Shown here piece by piece: positions 45,120-54,123 of a stretch of DNA of 64,000 bases (within the stretch, counting starts at the first letter, position 1; the number at the start of each line of letters is the position of its first letter). The position numbers were made by a program, and so were the translations under genes. The notes under the pieces are model-generated. The model was not told the DNA's origin. It searched no databases and saw only the letters and a list, made by a program, of their open reading frames with translations. This DNA comes from Aquisalimonas lutea (GTDB lineage Bacteria > Pseudomonadota > Gammaproteobacteria > Nitrococcales > Aquisalimonadaceae): positions 461,513-525,512 of the forward strand of contig NZ_JAUFPK010000005.1 of assembly GCF_030409225.1 (NCBI RefSeq), given 5' to 3'.

Positions 45120-45623
45120 ATGACGGATACCCCGGAGCAACCGCGTACACCCAGCTACCAGGGCGCGCGGACGGTGCCCGCCGGCGTGATGGTGGCGTCC
45201 GAGTGGCGGGGCGGCCAGTGGCATTCCCGGGTGGACGGTGTCCTGTCCGGGGCCCGGTTCGCCGGCGAGCAGCGTGAGCGGCAGCTCATGCGCGACGGCG
45301 ACACCCTCAAGCTCTATCTGTGGACGGGCTTCAAGCTGCACCTGCGCAAGCGCTACGTCGACGACTACGCGCTGAACGTGCGCAACGACCCGCCGTCGGT
45401 GTACGTGGTCCACCGGGTTCCGGCGCCGGGCGAGCTGGAGCCGTTCCTGGTGACCGTGAGCATGGATGAGGCGCAGAAGCTGGATGCCCCGGAGCTGCGG
45501 GACCCGGAAGAGCATGTCACCGGCGTGCCCATGCCGCCGGAGGTCTACCGCTGGGTCGAGGAGTTCGTCCTGGATCATTACGAGCCGCGCAAGCCCAAGG
45601 GCAAGCGCCGGCAGGAGAGTTGA
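45120..45623 (+). CDS. DUF3305 family protein (formate dehydrogenase cluster)
   Basis: A 167-residue soluble protein. WHSRVDGVLSG, DTLKLYLWTGFKLHLRKRYV, and SPSVYVVHRV-like PPSVYVVHRVPAPGELEPFL correspond to DUF3305 proteins, always found beside DUF3306 in fdh clusters such as those of Shewanella. It probably helps assembly of the enzyme. GAGGAG lies about 14 bases upstream. It is the first gene of the operon. Confidence 0.83.
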   Translation: MTDTPEQPRTPSYQGARTVPAGVMVASEWRGGQWHSRVDGVLSGARFAGEQRERQLMRDGDTLKLYLWTGFKLHLRKRYVDDYALNVRNDPPSVYVVHRVPAPGELEPFLVTVSMDEAQKLDAPELRDPEEHVTGVPMPPEVYRWVEEFVLDHYEPRKPKGKRRQES

Positions 45624-45625
45624 GG

Positions 45626-46363
45626 GTGGCGGAGTACAACACCGGCGACGGCGAGTACGACGACGGCGCGGTGGGCTTCCTGCACCGCTGGTCCCGGCGC
45701 AAGCGCGGTGAGTTGCCCGAGGAGCCGGAGGGCGAGCCGGCCGCGGATGCGGACGCCGCGGCGTCCGGCGCGGGGACGCAGGAGTCCGATGATGACGGCG
45801 ACAGCCGCATCGACCCGCGCACCGGCAAGCGCTTCGACGAGCTCACCGACGCGGACATGCCTCCGGTCGAGGCCCTGGACGAGAACGCCGATGTCAGCGC
45901 GTTCTTCGCGCGGGGCGTGAGCCAGTCCCTGCGGCTGGCGGCACTGCGCACGCTGTGGCACTCGTCGAAGTTCAACCAGGTCGACCTCATGGCCGAGTAC
46001 TCGGGAAATTTCACCGGCTATCAGAAGCTCGGCAACATTGTCCCCCACGACATGCACCGGGCGGTGAAGCGGGAAATGGATCGCGCCCGGCAGCGCCAGG
46101 AGGAGCTGCAGGCCAGCGCGCGCGAGGATGCCGAGGCCCGGGAGGCCGGTGTCGAGCGCGACGGGGCGGATCGGGCGGCGGCGGACGACCCGGGCGACAC
46201 GACGCAGGTGGTGCAGAATGACTCACCTGCAGTGCAACATTCTGGATCATATGGTCCCGGTGCCGCCGGGGAGCGCGAATCGGCAGGCGTGGATTCGGGC
46301 GAGGGCGGCGGTGATGCCGCCTCGTCGGATCCGGGGAAGGGGCGCCCGACAAGAGGCGCGTAA
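45626..46363 (+). CDS. DUF3306 family protein (formate dehydrogenase cluster)
   Basis: A 245-residue acidic protein. The first part GFLHRWSRRKRGELPEEPE and the later FDELTDADMPPVEALDENA, SQSLRLAALRTLWHSSKFN and VDLMAEYSGNFTGY regions are DUF3306 landmarks. The C-terminal 90 residues are low-complexity and acidic, unusual in length. GTG at 45626 is preferred over TTG 45620, because AGGAGAG sits at a sensible distance. It overlaps nothing but starts 3 bases after DUF3305. Confidence 0.8.
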   Translation: MAEYNTGDGEYDDGAVGFLHRWSRRKRGELPEEPEGEPAADADAAASGAGTQESDDDGDSRIDPRTGKRFDELTDADMPPVEALDENADVSAFFARGVSQSLRLAALRTLWHSSKFNQVDLMAEYSGNFTGYQKLGNIVPHDMHRAVKREMDRARQRQEELQASAREDAEAREAGVERDGADRAAADDPGDTTQVVQNDSPAVQHSGSYGPGAAGERESAGVDSGEGGGDAASSDPGKGRPTRGA

Positions 46364-46434
46364 CGGTGTTCCCCGGGCGGATGGAGCCGGTTCACCGCCT
46401 GCAGCAACGACCGGGATCAACCGATGTGCCGAGC

Positions 46435-46450
46435 TGGCACAAAGCATGCT
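46435..46450 (+). promoter_or_regulatory. Candidate internal sigma-54 promoter
   Basis: TGGCAC-AAAGC-ATGCT keeps both invariant GG and GC with N10 spacing and the whole -24 element, with one mismatch in the -12 element. It lies 42 bases before the polyferredoxin start, so it could give extra transcription of the fdh part of the operon. Confidence 0.45.
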
Positions 46451-46491
46451 CGGAAATTCTGCACAACGATGACTGAAGCGCCTGGAGGAAG

Positions 46492-48183
46492 ATGACGACC
46501 GGGTTATCAACAGTGCATACGCTGCCCTTGCGTGACGGCGGCGCCAGCGGCGCCGCCCGGCGCGTGGCCCTGGAGGCGGTGAGCAACCACGAGGCGGAAG
46601 CGACGTCGCTGGTCGGCTATCGCTCGGCGGGGTACGTGCTCATCATCGGCTCGGCGGTGGACGGACTGGAGTGTGCCGACCGCCTGCGCGGCCAGCTCCA
46701 TTGCACCGTGCTCGCCGATGCGCCGGCGCCCGGCGCGCTATCGGACGAGGCGCGCGCGGCCGAGCGGGATGAGGCCCACGTGACCCTGGTCCACGGCGAG
46801 CCCGGCGAGCTGCGCGGCCACCTCGGGCGCTTCAGCGCGCGGCTGCACACGCCCAACGGCGAGGACCTGGAGCTCGCCGCGCTGACCACCAGCGATCATC
46901 CCTACTTCGACCTGGTCCTGGATCTGCGTCGCGAGCCGGGGCTCAACATGGACCTGCCGCCGTTCGGCTACTACGCGCCCCGGGGCGACCCGGACGCGCT
47001 GGAGCGCGCCCTGGTGGAGCTGCCGGAGATGACCGGCGAGTTCGAGAAGCCGCGGTTCTTCAACTACAGCCCGGACATCTGCGCCCACGGTGACAGCGGG
47101 CTGAAGGGGTGTACCCGCTGCATCGATGCCTGTCCCACGGATGCCATCCGCTCCATCGGCGACCTGGTGGAAGTCGATCCCTATCTCTGCCAGGGCGGAG
47201 GCACCTGTGCGACAGCCTGTCCCACCGGCGCCATCATCTATGCCTACCCCGGGCCGAAGGACACTCTCGCGGCCGTTCGCCTGATGCTCGGCCGCTATCG
47301 CGACGCCGGCGGCGAGCGCCCCGTGGTGCTGTTCCACGACAGCAGTCACGGCCTGGATCAGCTCCGCGCCGGCGCGGCGGAGCTGCCGGAGAACGTGCTG
47401 CCGTTCGCCGTCGAGGAGATCGGCTCCGTGGGCATGGATACCTGGCTGGCGACCCTGGCCTACGGGGCCAGCCGGGTGGAGCTTCTGGATCACCAGCAGG
47501 TGCCGCCCACGGTGCGCGGCGAGATGGAGGCCCAGCTGACCTTCGCCCGGTCGCTTCTCGAAGGGCTCGGCCACGATACCGGCCGGCTGCAGATGCGCTA
47601 CGAGACGCTGCCCGACGATGCCGTGGGCGACGTGCCGGACGCGCTGCCCGCGGCGAGCTTCGAGACGTTCAACGAGAAGCGCGGCACGCTGCGCCTGGCC
47701 CTGGACCACCTGTGGACGGTCAGCGGCGGCGCGCAGGCGGTGTTCGATCTGCCCCGGGGCGCGCCGTTCGGCGACGTGGTCGTGGACAGCGACGCCTGCA
47801 CCCTGTGCATGGCGTGCCCGCAGGTTTGCCCGACCCGGGCGCTCACCGACGCCGGCGACAAGCCGCAGCTGAATTTCACCGAGGAGCTGTGCGTGCAGTG
47901 CGGGCTGTGCCAGACGGCCTGCCCGGAGGATGCCATCACGCTGCAGCCGCGTTTCGTGGCGGACTGGGAGACACGCCGGCAGACGCGCGTGCTCAACGAG
48001 GAGGAGCCGTTCTGCTGCGTGAGCTGCGGCAAGCCCTTCGGCACGCCGAGCACCATCGAGCGCATGCTCAGCCGGCTGGAAGGACACCACATGTTCGAGA
48101 CCGAGGAGCAGCGGCGCCGCCTGAAGATGTGCGGCGACTGCCGCGTGAAGGACATGTTCGAGAAGGAAATGAACGATGCCTGA
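46492..48183 (+). CDS. Multi-[4Fe-4S] ferredoxin-like protein of the formate dehydrogenase cluster
   Basis: A 563-residue protein. The N-terminal 190 residues resemble an oxidoreductase-like domain. Then cluster motifs CTRCIDACPTDAI and CQGGGTCATACPTGA, a middle domain (about 245-430), then CTLCMACPQVCPTRA and CVQCGLCQTACPEDAI, and a C-terminal CCVSCGKPFG...MCGDCR pair suggesting zinc or iron. Relatives occur next to DUF3305/DUF3306 in fdh operons. The likely role is electron transfer or sulfuration during enzyme maturation in the cytoplasm. Strong GGAGGAAG site. Confidence 0.86.
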   Translation: MTTGLSTVHTLPLRDGGASGAARRVALEAVSNHEAEATSLVGYRSAGYVLIIGSAVDGLECADRLRGQLHCTVLADAPAPGALSDEARAAERDEAHVTLVHGEPGELRGHLGRFSARLHTPNGEDLELAALTTSDHPYFDLVLDLRREPGLNMDLPPFGYYAPRGDPDALERALVELPEMTGEFEKPRFFNYSPDICAHGDSGLKGCTRCIDACPTDAIRSIGDLVEVDPYLCQGGGTCATACPTGAIIYAYPGPKDTLAAVRLMLGRYRDAGGERPVVLFHDSSHGLDQLRAGAAELPENVLPFAVEEIGSVGMDTWLATLAYGASRVELLDHQQVPPTVRGEMEAQLTFARSLLEGLGHDTGRLQMRYETLPDDAVGDVPDALPAASFETFNEKRGTLRLALDHLWTVSGGAQAVFDLPRGAPFGDVVVDSDACTLCMACPQVCPTRALTDAGDKPQLNFTEELCVQCGLCQTACPEDAITLQPRFVADWETRRQTRVLNEEEPFCCVSCGKPFGTPSTIERMLSRLEGHHMFETEEQRRRLKMCGDCRVKDMFEKEMNDA

Positions 48184-48207
48184 TCGGGGCAACGGATAGG
48201 GGAAGGC

Positions 48208-48810
48208 ATGGCCGATTCGTCCAACAACGCTGATCTCAGCCACGAGGACGCGCTGCGGGTGGGCACCTACAGCGTGCTCGGCTCGTTGATGGCCCAGCCG
48301 CCCGGGCGCGAGCTCCTGGAGCGTCTAGCCGCCGCCGGGGGCGACGACAGCAGCGACGGCATCGGGCGCGCCTGGTCGGAACTGGCGCTGGCGGCGCAGC
48401 GCGCCCGGCCCGAGGACGTCCGCCAGGAGCACAACGACCTGTTCATCGGCGTCGCCCAGGGCGAGATCACGCCCTACGCATCGTGGTATCTCACCGGCTC
48501 GCTGATGGAGCGGCCGCTGATCGAGCTGCGCCGCTCTCTCAAGGAGCTGGGCGTGGAGCGCCACAGCGGCGTCAAGGAGCCCGAGGACCACGCCGGTGCG
48601 CTGCTGGAGACCATGGCGCTGCTGATCAACGCCGGCGACGTGTCGTTCGAGCGCGAGAAGGCGTTCTACCAGGCGCACCTGGAGCCATGGCTGAAGAACT
48701 GTTTCACGGACCTGCAGGAGGCCAGGTCCGCTGTGCTCTACAGGCCCGTGGGGCGGCTGGGAGCCGAGTTCATGGACCTGGAATCAAAATACTACCGGAT
48801 GCCGGTATGA
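48208..48810 (+). CDS. TorD-family chaperone for the molybdoenzyme
   Basis: A 200-residue all-helical protein. ARPEDVRQEHNDLFIGVAQG, ITPYASWYLTGSLMERPLIE and EPEDHAGALLETMALLINAG are TorD/DmsD landmarks. Such proteins bind the TAT leader of the catalytic subunit and hold it for cofactor insertion; here the client is the FdhA protein at 49133. It is 24 bp after the polyferredoxin gene and leads the structural genes. Confidence 0.88.
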   Translation: MADSSNNADLSHEDALRVGTYSVLGSLMAQPPGRELLERLAAAGGDDSSDGIGRAWSELALAAQRARPEDVRQEHNDLFIGVAQGEITPYASWYLTGSLMERPLIELRRSLKELGVERHSGVKEPEDHAGALLETMALLINAGDVSFEREKAFYQAHLEPWLKNCFTDLQEARSAVLYRPVGRLGAEFMDLESKYYRMPV

Positions 48811-48865
48811 ACCGTATCCGTACCAGGCACTGCGTGCCAGGGCAGCGTGAGATGAGGAGCAGACC

Positions 48866-49084
48866 ATGAGTGACGACAACGGCGAATTCCGGGCCGATGC
48901 CTCGCGGCGGCGTTTCCTGCGGGGCGTGGCGATGACGGGTGGCGCTGCGGTGTTCGCAGCCGGCGCAGGCGGATCCTGGGCCGCGCAGGAGGTGGCGGCC
49001 GATACGCCGCAGGACCTGGAGGACAAGAAGGGCTACCGCGAGACCGACCACATCCGGGCCTATTACAGGCGCGCGGATCTCTGA
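48866..49084 (+). CDS. Formate dehydrogenase region TAT-signal mini-protein
   Basis: A 72-residue protein with a twin-arginine leader (ADASRRRFLRGVAMTGGAAV, then VFAAGAGGSWA). The mature part is about 28 residues (QEVAADTPQDLEDKKGYRET, then DHIRAYYRRADL). It is the fdhX-type gene that precedes fdhA in many clusters. Function is uncertain; it may be a chaperone-like partner or a spare subunit of the complex. The terminal YYRRADL is typical. Confidence 0.82.
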   Translation: MSDDNGEFRADASRRRFLRGVAMTGGAAVFAAGAGGSWAAQEVAADTPQDLEDKKGYRETDHIRAYYRRADL

Positions 49085-49132
49085 GCGGCGCCGCGACGGA
49101 TGCAACAGGATCTGGAGTGAGGAGAAATCACC

Positions 49133-52015
49133 ATGAAACTGGTTAAGAAGCACGGCACCGGCGGCGCGGCGCCCGCAGGCGGGCTGCTCGGCAAGGCCAT
49201 CAACCGGCGTACCTTCCTCAAGGGAACCGGGCTGGCGGCCGGCGGCGTGGCGGTCTCCGGCATGCTGCCCACGTCCATGGTCAAGAAGGCCCACGCGGCG
49301 CGGTCCTATAACCCGCAGGCCGAGGTCACCGAGGTCAAGACCGTGTGCTCCCACTGCTCGGTGGGCTGCGGCGTCATCGCCGAGGTACAGGACGGCGTCT
49401 GGGTGGGGCAGGAGCCCAACTTCGACAGCCCGCTGAACCTGGGTGCGCATTGCGCCAAGGGCGCATCGTTGCGCAACCACGGGCACAGCACGCGCCGGAC
49501 CAAGTACCCCATGCGCCTGCGCGGCGGCCGCTGGGAGCGGATCTCCTGGGAGCAGGCCATCGACGAGATCGGTGACAAGCTGCTGCAGATCCGCGAGGAG
49601 TCCGGGCCGGACGCGTTCTGGTTCGCGGGCTCGTCCAAGGCCAGCAACGAGGGGTCCTATCTCCAGCGCAAGTTCGCCGCCTTCTGGGGGTCCAACAACA
49701 CCGACCACCAGGCCCGCATCTGCCACTCCACCACGGTGGCGGGCGTTGCGAACACCTGGGGCTACGGCGCCATGACGAACTCGTACAACGACGAGAACTT
49801 CTCCAAGTGCATCACCTTCTGCGGCTCCAATGCCGCCGAGGCCCACCCGGTGTCCATGCAGCAGACGCTGCGGGCGAAGGAGAAGGGCGCCAAGGTCATC
49901 GTCATGGATCCGCGCTACACGCGTACGGCGGCACACGCGGACATCTACGTCCGTCACCGTTCCGGTACCGACGTGGCGTTGATCTGGGGCATTCTCTGGC
50001 ACGTCTTCGAGAACGAGTGGGAGGACAGGGAGTACATCCGCCAGCGCGTCTGGGGCATGGACCGCGTCCGCGAGGAAGTGGCCAGGTGGACCCCGGACGA
50101 GGTGGAGCGGGTGACCGGCGTCTCCGAGGAGGCCGTCCGCGAGGTCGCCCAGACCATGGCCGAGAACCGGCCCGGGACCTTCGTGTGGTGCATGGGCGGA
50201 ACCCAGCACACCATCGGCAACAACTTCACCCGTGCCTACAACTGCCTGCAGCTGGCGCTGGGCAACATCGGCGTCTCGGGCGGCGGGGCCAACATCTATC
50301 GCGGCCACGACAACGTCCAGGGCGCTACGGATGTCGGCCCCAACGCGCACATCCTGCCGGGCTACTTCCCGCTCAGCGAGGGCGGCTGGCGGCACTGGGC
50401 CCGTGTCTGGGACGTGGACTACGAGTACCTGGTCGGCCGCTTCGACGACGGCGAGTACGACGACGGCCAGGGCGGCACCGTCAAGCCCATGAACAACGTG
50501 GGCATCCCGGTGTCCCGCTGGATCGACGGTGTCCTGGAGGATCCGGAGAACATCTCCCAGAAGGACAACATCCGCGCCGTCATGATGTGGGGCCACGCGC
50601 CCAACTCCCAGACCCGCGGCCCCGAGATGAAGGAGGCCATGGAGAAGGTGGAGCTCCTGGTGGTCGCCGACCCGTATCCGACGGTGACGGCGGTGCTCGG
50701 CGAGCGGCAGGACAACACCTACCTGCTGCCGGCGTGCACGCAGTTCGAGACGCGCGGATCGGTGACGGCGTCGAACCGGGCCATCCAGTGGCGTGACCAG
50801 GTGATCGAGCCGCTGTTCGAGGGCAAGCCCGACCACACCATCGCCTACCTGCTGGCCCGCAAGCTCGGTTTCGCCGACGAGATGTTCAAGAACATCGCCA
50901 TCGACTACGGCGAGGAGCCCAACGTCGAGGACGTCCTGCGGGAGATCAACCGCGGTACCTGGACCATCGGCTATACCGGCCAGAGCCCGGAGCGGCTCAA
51001 GACGCACATGCGCAACCAGCACACCTTCGACGTGGAGACGCTCCAGGCCCGGGGCGGCGAGGTGGACGGCGAGTACTACGGCCTGCCGTGGCCGTGCTGG
51101 GGCACCCCCGAGATGAAGCACGTGGGCACCCCCAACCTCTACGACACCAGCAAGCACGTCGCCGAGGGCGGGCTGACCTTCCGCGCCCGGTTCGGCACCG
51201 AGTACGAGGGCGAGAACCTGCTGGCCGAGGGCTCCTACTCCAAGGGTTCGGAGATCGAGGACGGCTATCCCGAGATCACGGCCGACATGATCCGCCAGCT
51301 CGGCTGGTGGGACGATCTCACCGAGGAGGAAAAGGCCGAGGCCGAGGGCCGCAACTGGAAGACGGACCTCTCCGGCGGCCTGCAGCGGGTGGCGATCAAG
51401 CACGGCCTGGCGCCGTTCGGCAATGCCAAGGCGCGCTGCATGGTCTGGAACTTCCCGGATGGCGTCCCCGTGCACCGGGAGCCGCTGTACACGCCGCGCT
51501 ACGACCTGGTCAGCGACTACCCGACCTACGAGGACCGGCGGGCGTTCTACCGGCTGCCCACGCGGTACCAGTCCATCCAGGCCCAGGATTACTCCGGCGA
51601 CTTCCCGCTGATCCATACCAGCGGACGCCTGGTGGAGTACGAAGGCGGCGGCGAGGAGACCCGCTCCAACCCGTGGTTGGCCGAGCTCCAGCAGGACATG
51701 TTCGTCGAGATCAACCCGGCGGATGCCAACAACGCCGGCGTCCAGGACGGCCAGATGGCCTGGCTGGAAGGGCCGGAAGGCGGGCGCATCCGGGTCAAGG
51801 TCCTGGTCACCGAGCGTGTCGGCCGCGGCACGGTGTTCACGCCGTTCCACTTCGGCGGCCACTTCCAGGGGCAGGACCTCATCGACCGGTATCCCGAGGG
51901 CTCGGCACCCTACATCCGCGGTGATTCCACCAATACCGCGACGACGTACGGGTACGACTCGGTGACCCAGATGCAGGAGACCAAGACCACGCTTTGCCGC
52001 GTGACGCCGGCCTGA
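49133..52015 (+). CDS. fdhA: Formate dehydrogenase catalytic subunit (Mo-bis-MGD)
   Basis: A 960-residue molybdoenzyme. A twin-arginine leader (KAINRRTFLKG, cut near AHA) exports it to the periplasm. The [4Fe-4S] ligands are Cys72, Cys75, Cys79 (VCSHCSVGCG) and Cys107 (GAHCAKGA). ARICHSTTVAG carries the likely Mo ligand Cys197 followed by the catalytic His198; it is the Cys and not the selenocysteine form. Later regions GGTQHTIGNNFTRA and TGARPNS-like MWGHAPNSQTRG bind MGD. It oxidises formate to CO2. The gene is intact and heavily AT-poor like its neighbours. Confidence 0.93.
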   Translation: MKLVKKHGTGGAAPAGGLLGKAINRRTFLKGTGLAAGGVAVSGMLPTSMVKKAHAARSYNPQAEVTEVKTVCSHCSVGCGVIAEVQDGVWVGQEPNFDSPLNLGAHCAKGASLRNHGHSTRRTKYPMRLRGGRWERISWEQAIDEIGDKLLQIREESGPDAFWFAGSSKASNEGSYLQRKFAAFWGSNNTDHQARICHSTTVAGVANTWGYGAMTNSYNDENFSKCITFCGSNAAEAHPVSMQQTLRAKEKGAKVIVMDPRYTRTAAHADIYVRHRSGTDVALIWGILWHVFENEWEDREYIRQRVWGMDRVREEVARWTPDEVERVTGVSEEAVREVAQTMAENRPGTFVWCMGGTQHTIGNNFTRAYNCLQLALGNIGVSGGGANIYRGHDNVQGATDVGPNAHILPGYFPLSEGGWRHWARVWDVDYEYLVGRFDDGEYDDGQGGTVKPMNNVGIPVSRWIDGVLEDPENISQKDNIRAVMMWGHAPNSQTRGPEMKEAMEKVELLVVADPYPTVTAVLGERQDNTYLLPACTQFETRGSVTASNRAIQWRDQVIEPLFEGKPDHTIAYLLARKLGFADEMFKNIAIDYGEEPNVEDVLREINRGTWTIGYTGQSPERLKTHMRNQHTFDVETLQARGGEVDGEYYGLPWPCWGTPEMKHVGTPNLYDTSKHVAEGGLTFRARFGTEYEGENLLAEGSYSKGSEIEDGYPEITADMIRQLGWWDDLTEEEKAEAEGRNWKTDLSGGLQRVAIKHGLAPFGNAKARCMVWNFPDGVPVHREPLYTPRYDLVSDYPTYEDRRAFYRLPTRYQSIQAQDYSGDFPLIHTSGRLVEYEGGGEETRSNPWLAELQQDMFVEINPADANNAGVQDGQMAWLEGPEGGRIRVKVLVTERVGRGTVFTPFHFGGHFQGQDLIDRYPEGSAPYIRGDSTNTATTYGYDSVTQMQETKTTLCRVTPA

Positions 52016-52041
52016 GACCGAATCGAGAGGAGAATGCCGTC

Positions 52042-52632
52042 ATGGCACGAATGAAATTTCTCTGTGACGCCGAACGCTGCATCGAGTGCCAGGCCTGTGT
52101 CACGGCCTGCAAGAACGAGCACGAGGTGCCGTGGGGCGTGAACCGCCGCCGGGTCATCGTCATGAACGACGGCCAGCCCGGCGAGAGGGCCGTTTCCGTG
52201 GCCTGCATGCACTGCACGGATGCACCCTGTGCCGCGGTCTGTCCGGTGGACTGCTTCTACACCACCGCCGACGGCATCGTGCTGCACGACAAGGACCTGT
52301 GCATCGGCTGCGGGTACTGCTTCTATGCCTGTCCCTTCGGGGCACCGCAGTATCCGGAGCAGACCGCCTTCGGGGTGCGCGGCAAGATGGACAAGTGCAC
52401 CTTCTGCGCGGGCGGCCCGGAGCCGGCCCATTCCCAGGAGGAGCTCACCAAGTACGGCACCAACCGCGTGGAGGAAGGCAAGCTGCCCCTGTGCGCGGAG
52501 ATGTGCGCCACCAAGGCCCTGATTGCGGGCGACGGAGATGTCATCTCCGATATCTACCGCAAGCGGGTCATGCAGCGGGGCGGCCGGCCGCAGACCTGGG
52601 GCTGGCAGTCCGCCTACGGCGAGGGCGTGTGA
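52042..52632 (+). CDS. fdhB: Formate dehydrogenase iron-sulfur subunit
   Basis: A 196-residue ferredoxin-type subunit with four cluster motifs: CIECQACVTACKNE, CMHCTDAPCAAVCP, CIGCGYCFYACPFG and CTFCAGG paired with CAEMCATKA. It passes electrons from FdhA to the cytochrome b subunit. It lacks its own leader, so it is exported with FdhA by TAT. RBS GAGAGGAG precedes the ATG (52042). Confidence 0.93.
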   Translation: MARMKFLCDAERCIECQACVTACKNEHEVPWGVNRRRVIVMNDGQPGERAVSVACMHCTDAPCAAVCPVDCFYTTADGIVLHDKDLCIGCGYCFYACPFGAPQYPEQTAFGVRGKMDKCTFCAGGPEPAHSQEELTKYGTNRVEEGKLPLCAEMCATKALIAGDGDVISDIYRKRVMQRGGRPQTWGWQSAYGEGV

Positions 52633-52717
52633 CGGGGTTCGGCCGGGGCCTCACGCGGGGCTCCGGCTGCTCGGCTCTCTGGAGAACAACAACAGGAAGG
52701 CTGAAGAGGAGCATTCC

Positions 52718-52912
52718 ATGATGCCGAAAAGAACGACCCTGTGCGCCGTTGCCGTCGTGACCCTGATGCTGTTGGCCGGTTGCTCCGACGTCACCATGTA
52801 CGAGCCCGGGGTCTACAAGGGCTCCGGCGACGACACCGCGTCGGAGGAGGCGGCCGAGGCGCGCGCGGATGATCTCAGAGAACGGGCGCGGACGGCCCAT
52901 ACCGACCGCTAG
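52718..52912 (+). CDS. Small lipoprotein in the formate dehydrogenase operon
   Basis: A 64-residue lipoprotein with lipobox LLAGC (MMPKRTTLCAVAVVTLMLLA then GCSDV). The mature part is short, acidic then basic (SGDDTASEEAAEARADDLRE, then RARTAHTDR). It lies between fdhB and fdhC and is a common but uncharacterised member of such clusters. It may tether or stabilise the complex; that is inference. Confidence 0.78.
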   Translation: MMPKRTTLCAVAVVTLMLLAGCSDVTMYEPGVYKGSGDDTASEEAAEARADDLRERARTAHTDR

Positions 52913-52929
52913 GTGCGGAGGAGAACGCT

Positions 52930-54042
52930 ATGAGCAAGCACCAAGAGGCGACAACGGCGAAACGCCGGTGGCGTTCCATGCTGTGGACCGTTCTGGCCGT
53001 TTTCTTCCTGGCCGCGGCCCTGCCTTCCGCAAGCTACCTGTTTGCGCAGACATCCTCCGGTGAGCTGCCCCAGCGGCAGTTCTCGGAGGAGAGTGAGACC
53101 AACCCGCGCTCCGACATGTGGCGATCGGCGCGTCGCGGCGAGGGCGGCTTTACCAACCAGTCGGGGCCGTATGTCACCAACGAGCTGATCAACAACTCCG
53201 GGGAGAACTATCGCCAGATCCGCATGGGCCCCCTGACGACGGTGGGGGGCTGGTTCCTGGTGGTGGTGTTCCTGGCCATTACGGCGTTCTACCTGCTGAT
53301 GGGCCAGAAGAAGATCGACGGCGGCCGCAGCGGGCAGACGGTGGTGCGCTGGCAGACGTACGAGCGTTTTCTCCACTGGCTCGTGGCCCTGGGCTTCGTC
53401 ATTCTCGCCGTCACGGGGCTGAGCCTGCTGTTCGGGCGCACCGTGCTGATTCCGGTGTTCGGCCATGTCGGCTTCTCGGCCTGGGCGGAGGTGGCCTACA
53501 GTACGCACAACCTCGTGGGGCCGGTGTTCGCTGTCGCCCTGGTGGTGATGATCCTGCTGTTCATTCGCCATAACGTCCCCAACAAGACCGACCTGCAATG
53601 GTTCAAGCAGGGGGGCGGGATCATCGGCAACAAGCACCCGTCCGCCGGCAAGATGAACGGCGGCGAGAAGGTCTGGTTCTGGGTCGGCGTGTTCGCCCTG
53701 GGCCTGACAGCGGCGGTCACCGGCTTTATCGCGCTGTTCCCGAACTGGGGCTTCCAGACCCGGGAGATCATGTCCCTGGTCCTGATCCTTCATGCCACCG
53801 CGGGGATCCTGTGGATCGGCCTTTTCCTGGGGCACGCCTATATCGGTACCCTGGGAACCGAAGGGGCCCTGGAGGGTATGACCCGCGGCCGTGTGGACGT
53901 GGCCTGGGCCAAGCAGCATCATGACCTGTGGTATCAGGACGTCCTGGCTTCCGGCGAAAAGCCGGTCTCCGAGGAGGAGCTCAAGGCGCGCAAGCACCAG
54001 ACGGGTCCATCGGGGAGTGCTGCCGGTCAGCAGGGCTCCTGA
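52930..54042 (+). CDS. fdhC: Formate dehydrogenase cytochrome b556 subunit
   Basis: A 370-residue inner-membrane protein. A first helix at residues 18-38 (LWTVLAVFFLAAALPSASYL) leads to a periplasmic loop to about 100, then four helices typical of the FdoI/FdnI family: WFLVVVFLAITAFYLLMG, FLHWLVALGFVILAVTGLSL, NLVGPVFAVALVVMILLFIR, and GLTAAVTGFIALFPNWG with HATAGILWIGLFLGHAY. The His residues there ligate the haem b. It delivers electrons from FdhAB to quinone. It ends the operon, before a hairpin at 54070. Confidence 0.93.
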   Translation: MSKHQEATTAKRRWRSMLWTVLAVFFLAAALPSASYLFAQTSSGELPQRQFSEESETNPRSDMWRSARRGEGGFTNQSGPYVTNELINNSGENYRQIRMGPLTTVGGWFLVVVFLAITAFYLLMGQKKIDGGRSGQTVVRWQTYERFLHWLVALGFVILAVTGLSLLFGRTVLIPVFGHVGFSAWAEVAYSTHNLVGPVFAVALVVMILLFIRHNVPNKTDLQWFKQGGGIIGNKHPSAGKMNGGEKVWFWVGVFALGLTAAVTGFIALFPNWGFQTREIMSLVLILHATAGILWIGLFLGHAYIGTLGTEGALEGMTRGRVDVAWAKQHHDLWYQDVLASGEKPVSEEELKARKHQTGPSGSAAGQQGS

Positions 54043-54069
54043 GACGCTGGTCTGCTGTCGGACGGATAG

Positions 54070-54105
54070 CGGCAGCCGTCCCCGGTGGGGGGCGGCTGCC
54101 GTTTG
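54070..54105 (+). terminator. Hairpin terminator after fdhC
   Basis: CGGCAGCCG (54070-54078) pairs with CGGCTGCCG (54093-54101), followed by TTTGT. It lies 27 bases after the fdhC stop and just before the DUF6505 gene. Confidence 0.65.
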
Positions 54106-54123
54106 TCGTTCGGGGAGGTAGGG

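Noticed and set aside
48770..51862. Minus-strand open frame of 1030 codons
   Set aside because: It lies opposite TorD, the TAT mini-protein and FdhA, all of which have clear family motifs; long antisense frames are expected at this GC content.
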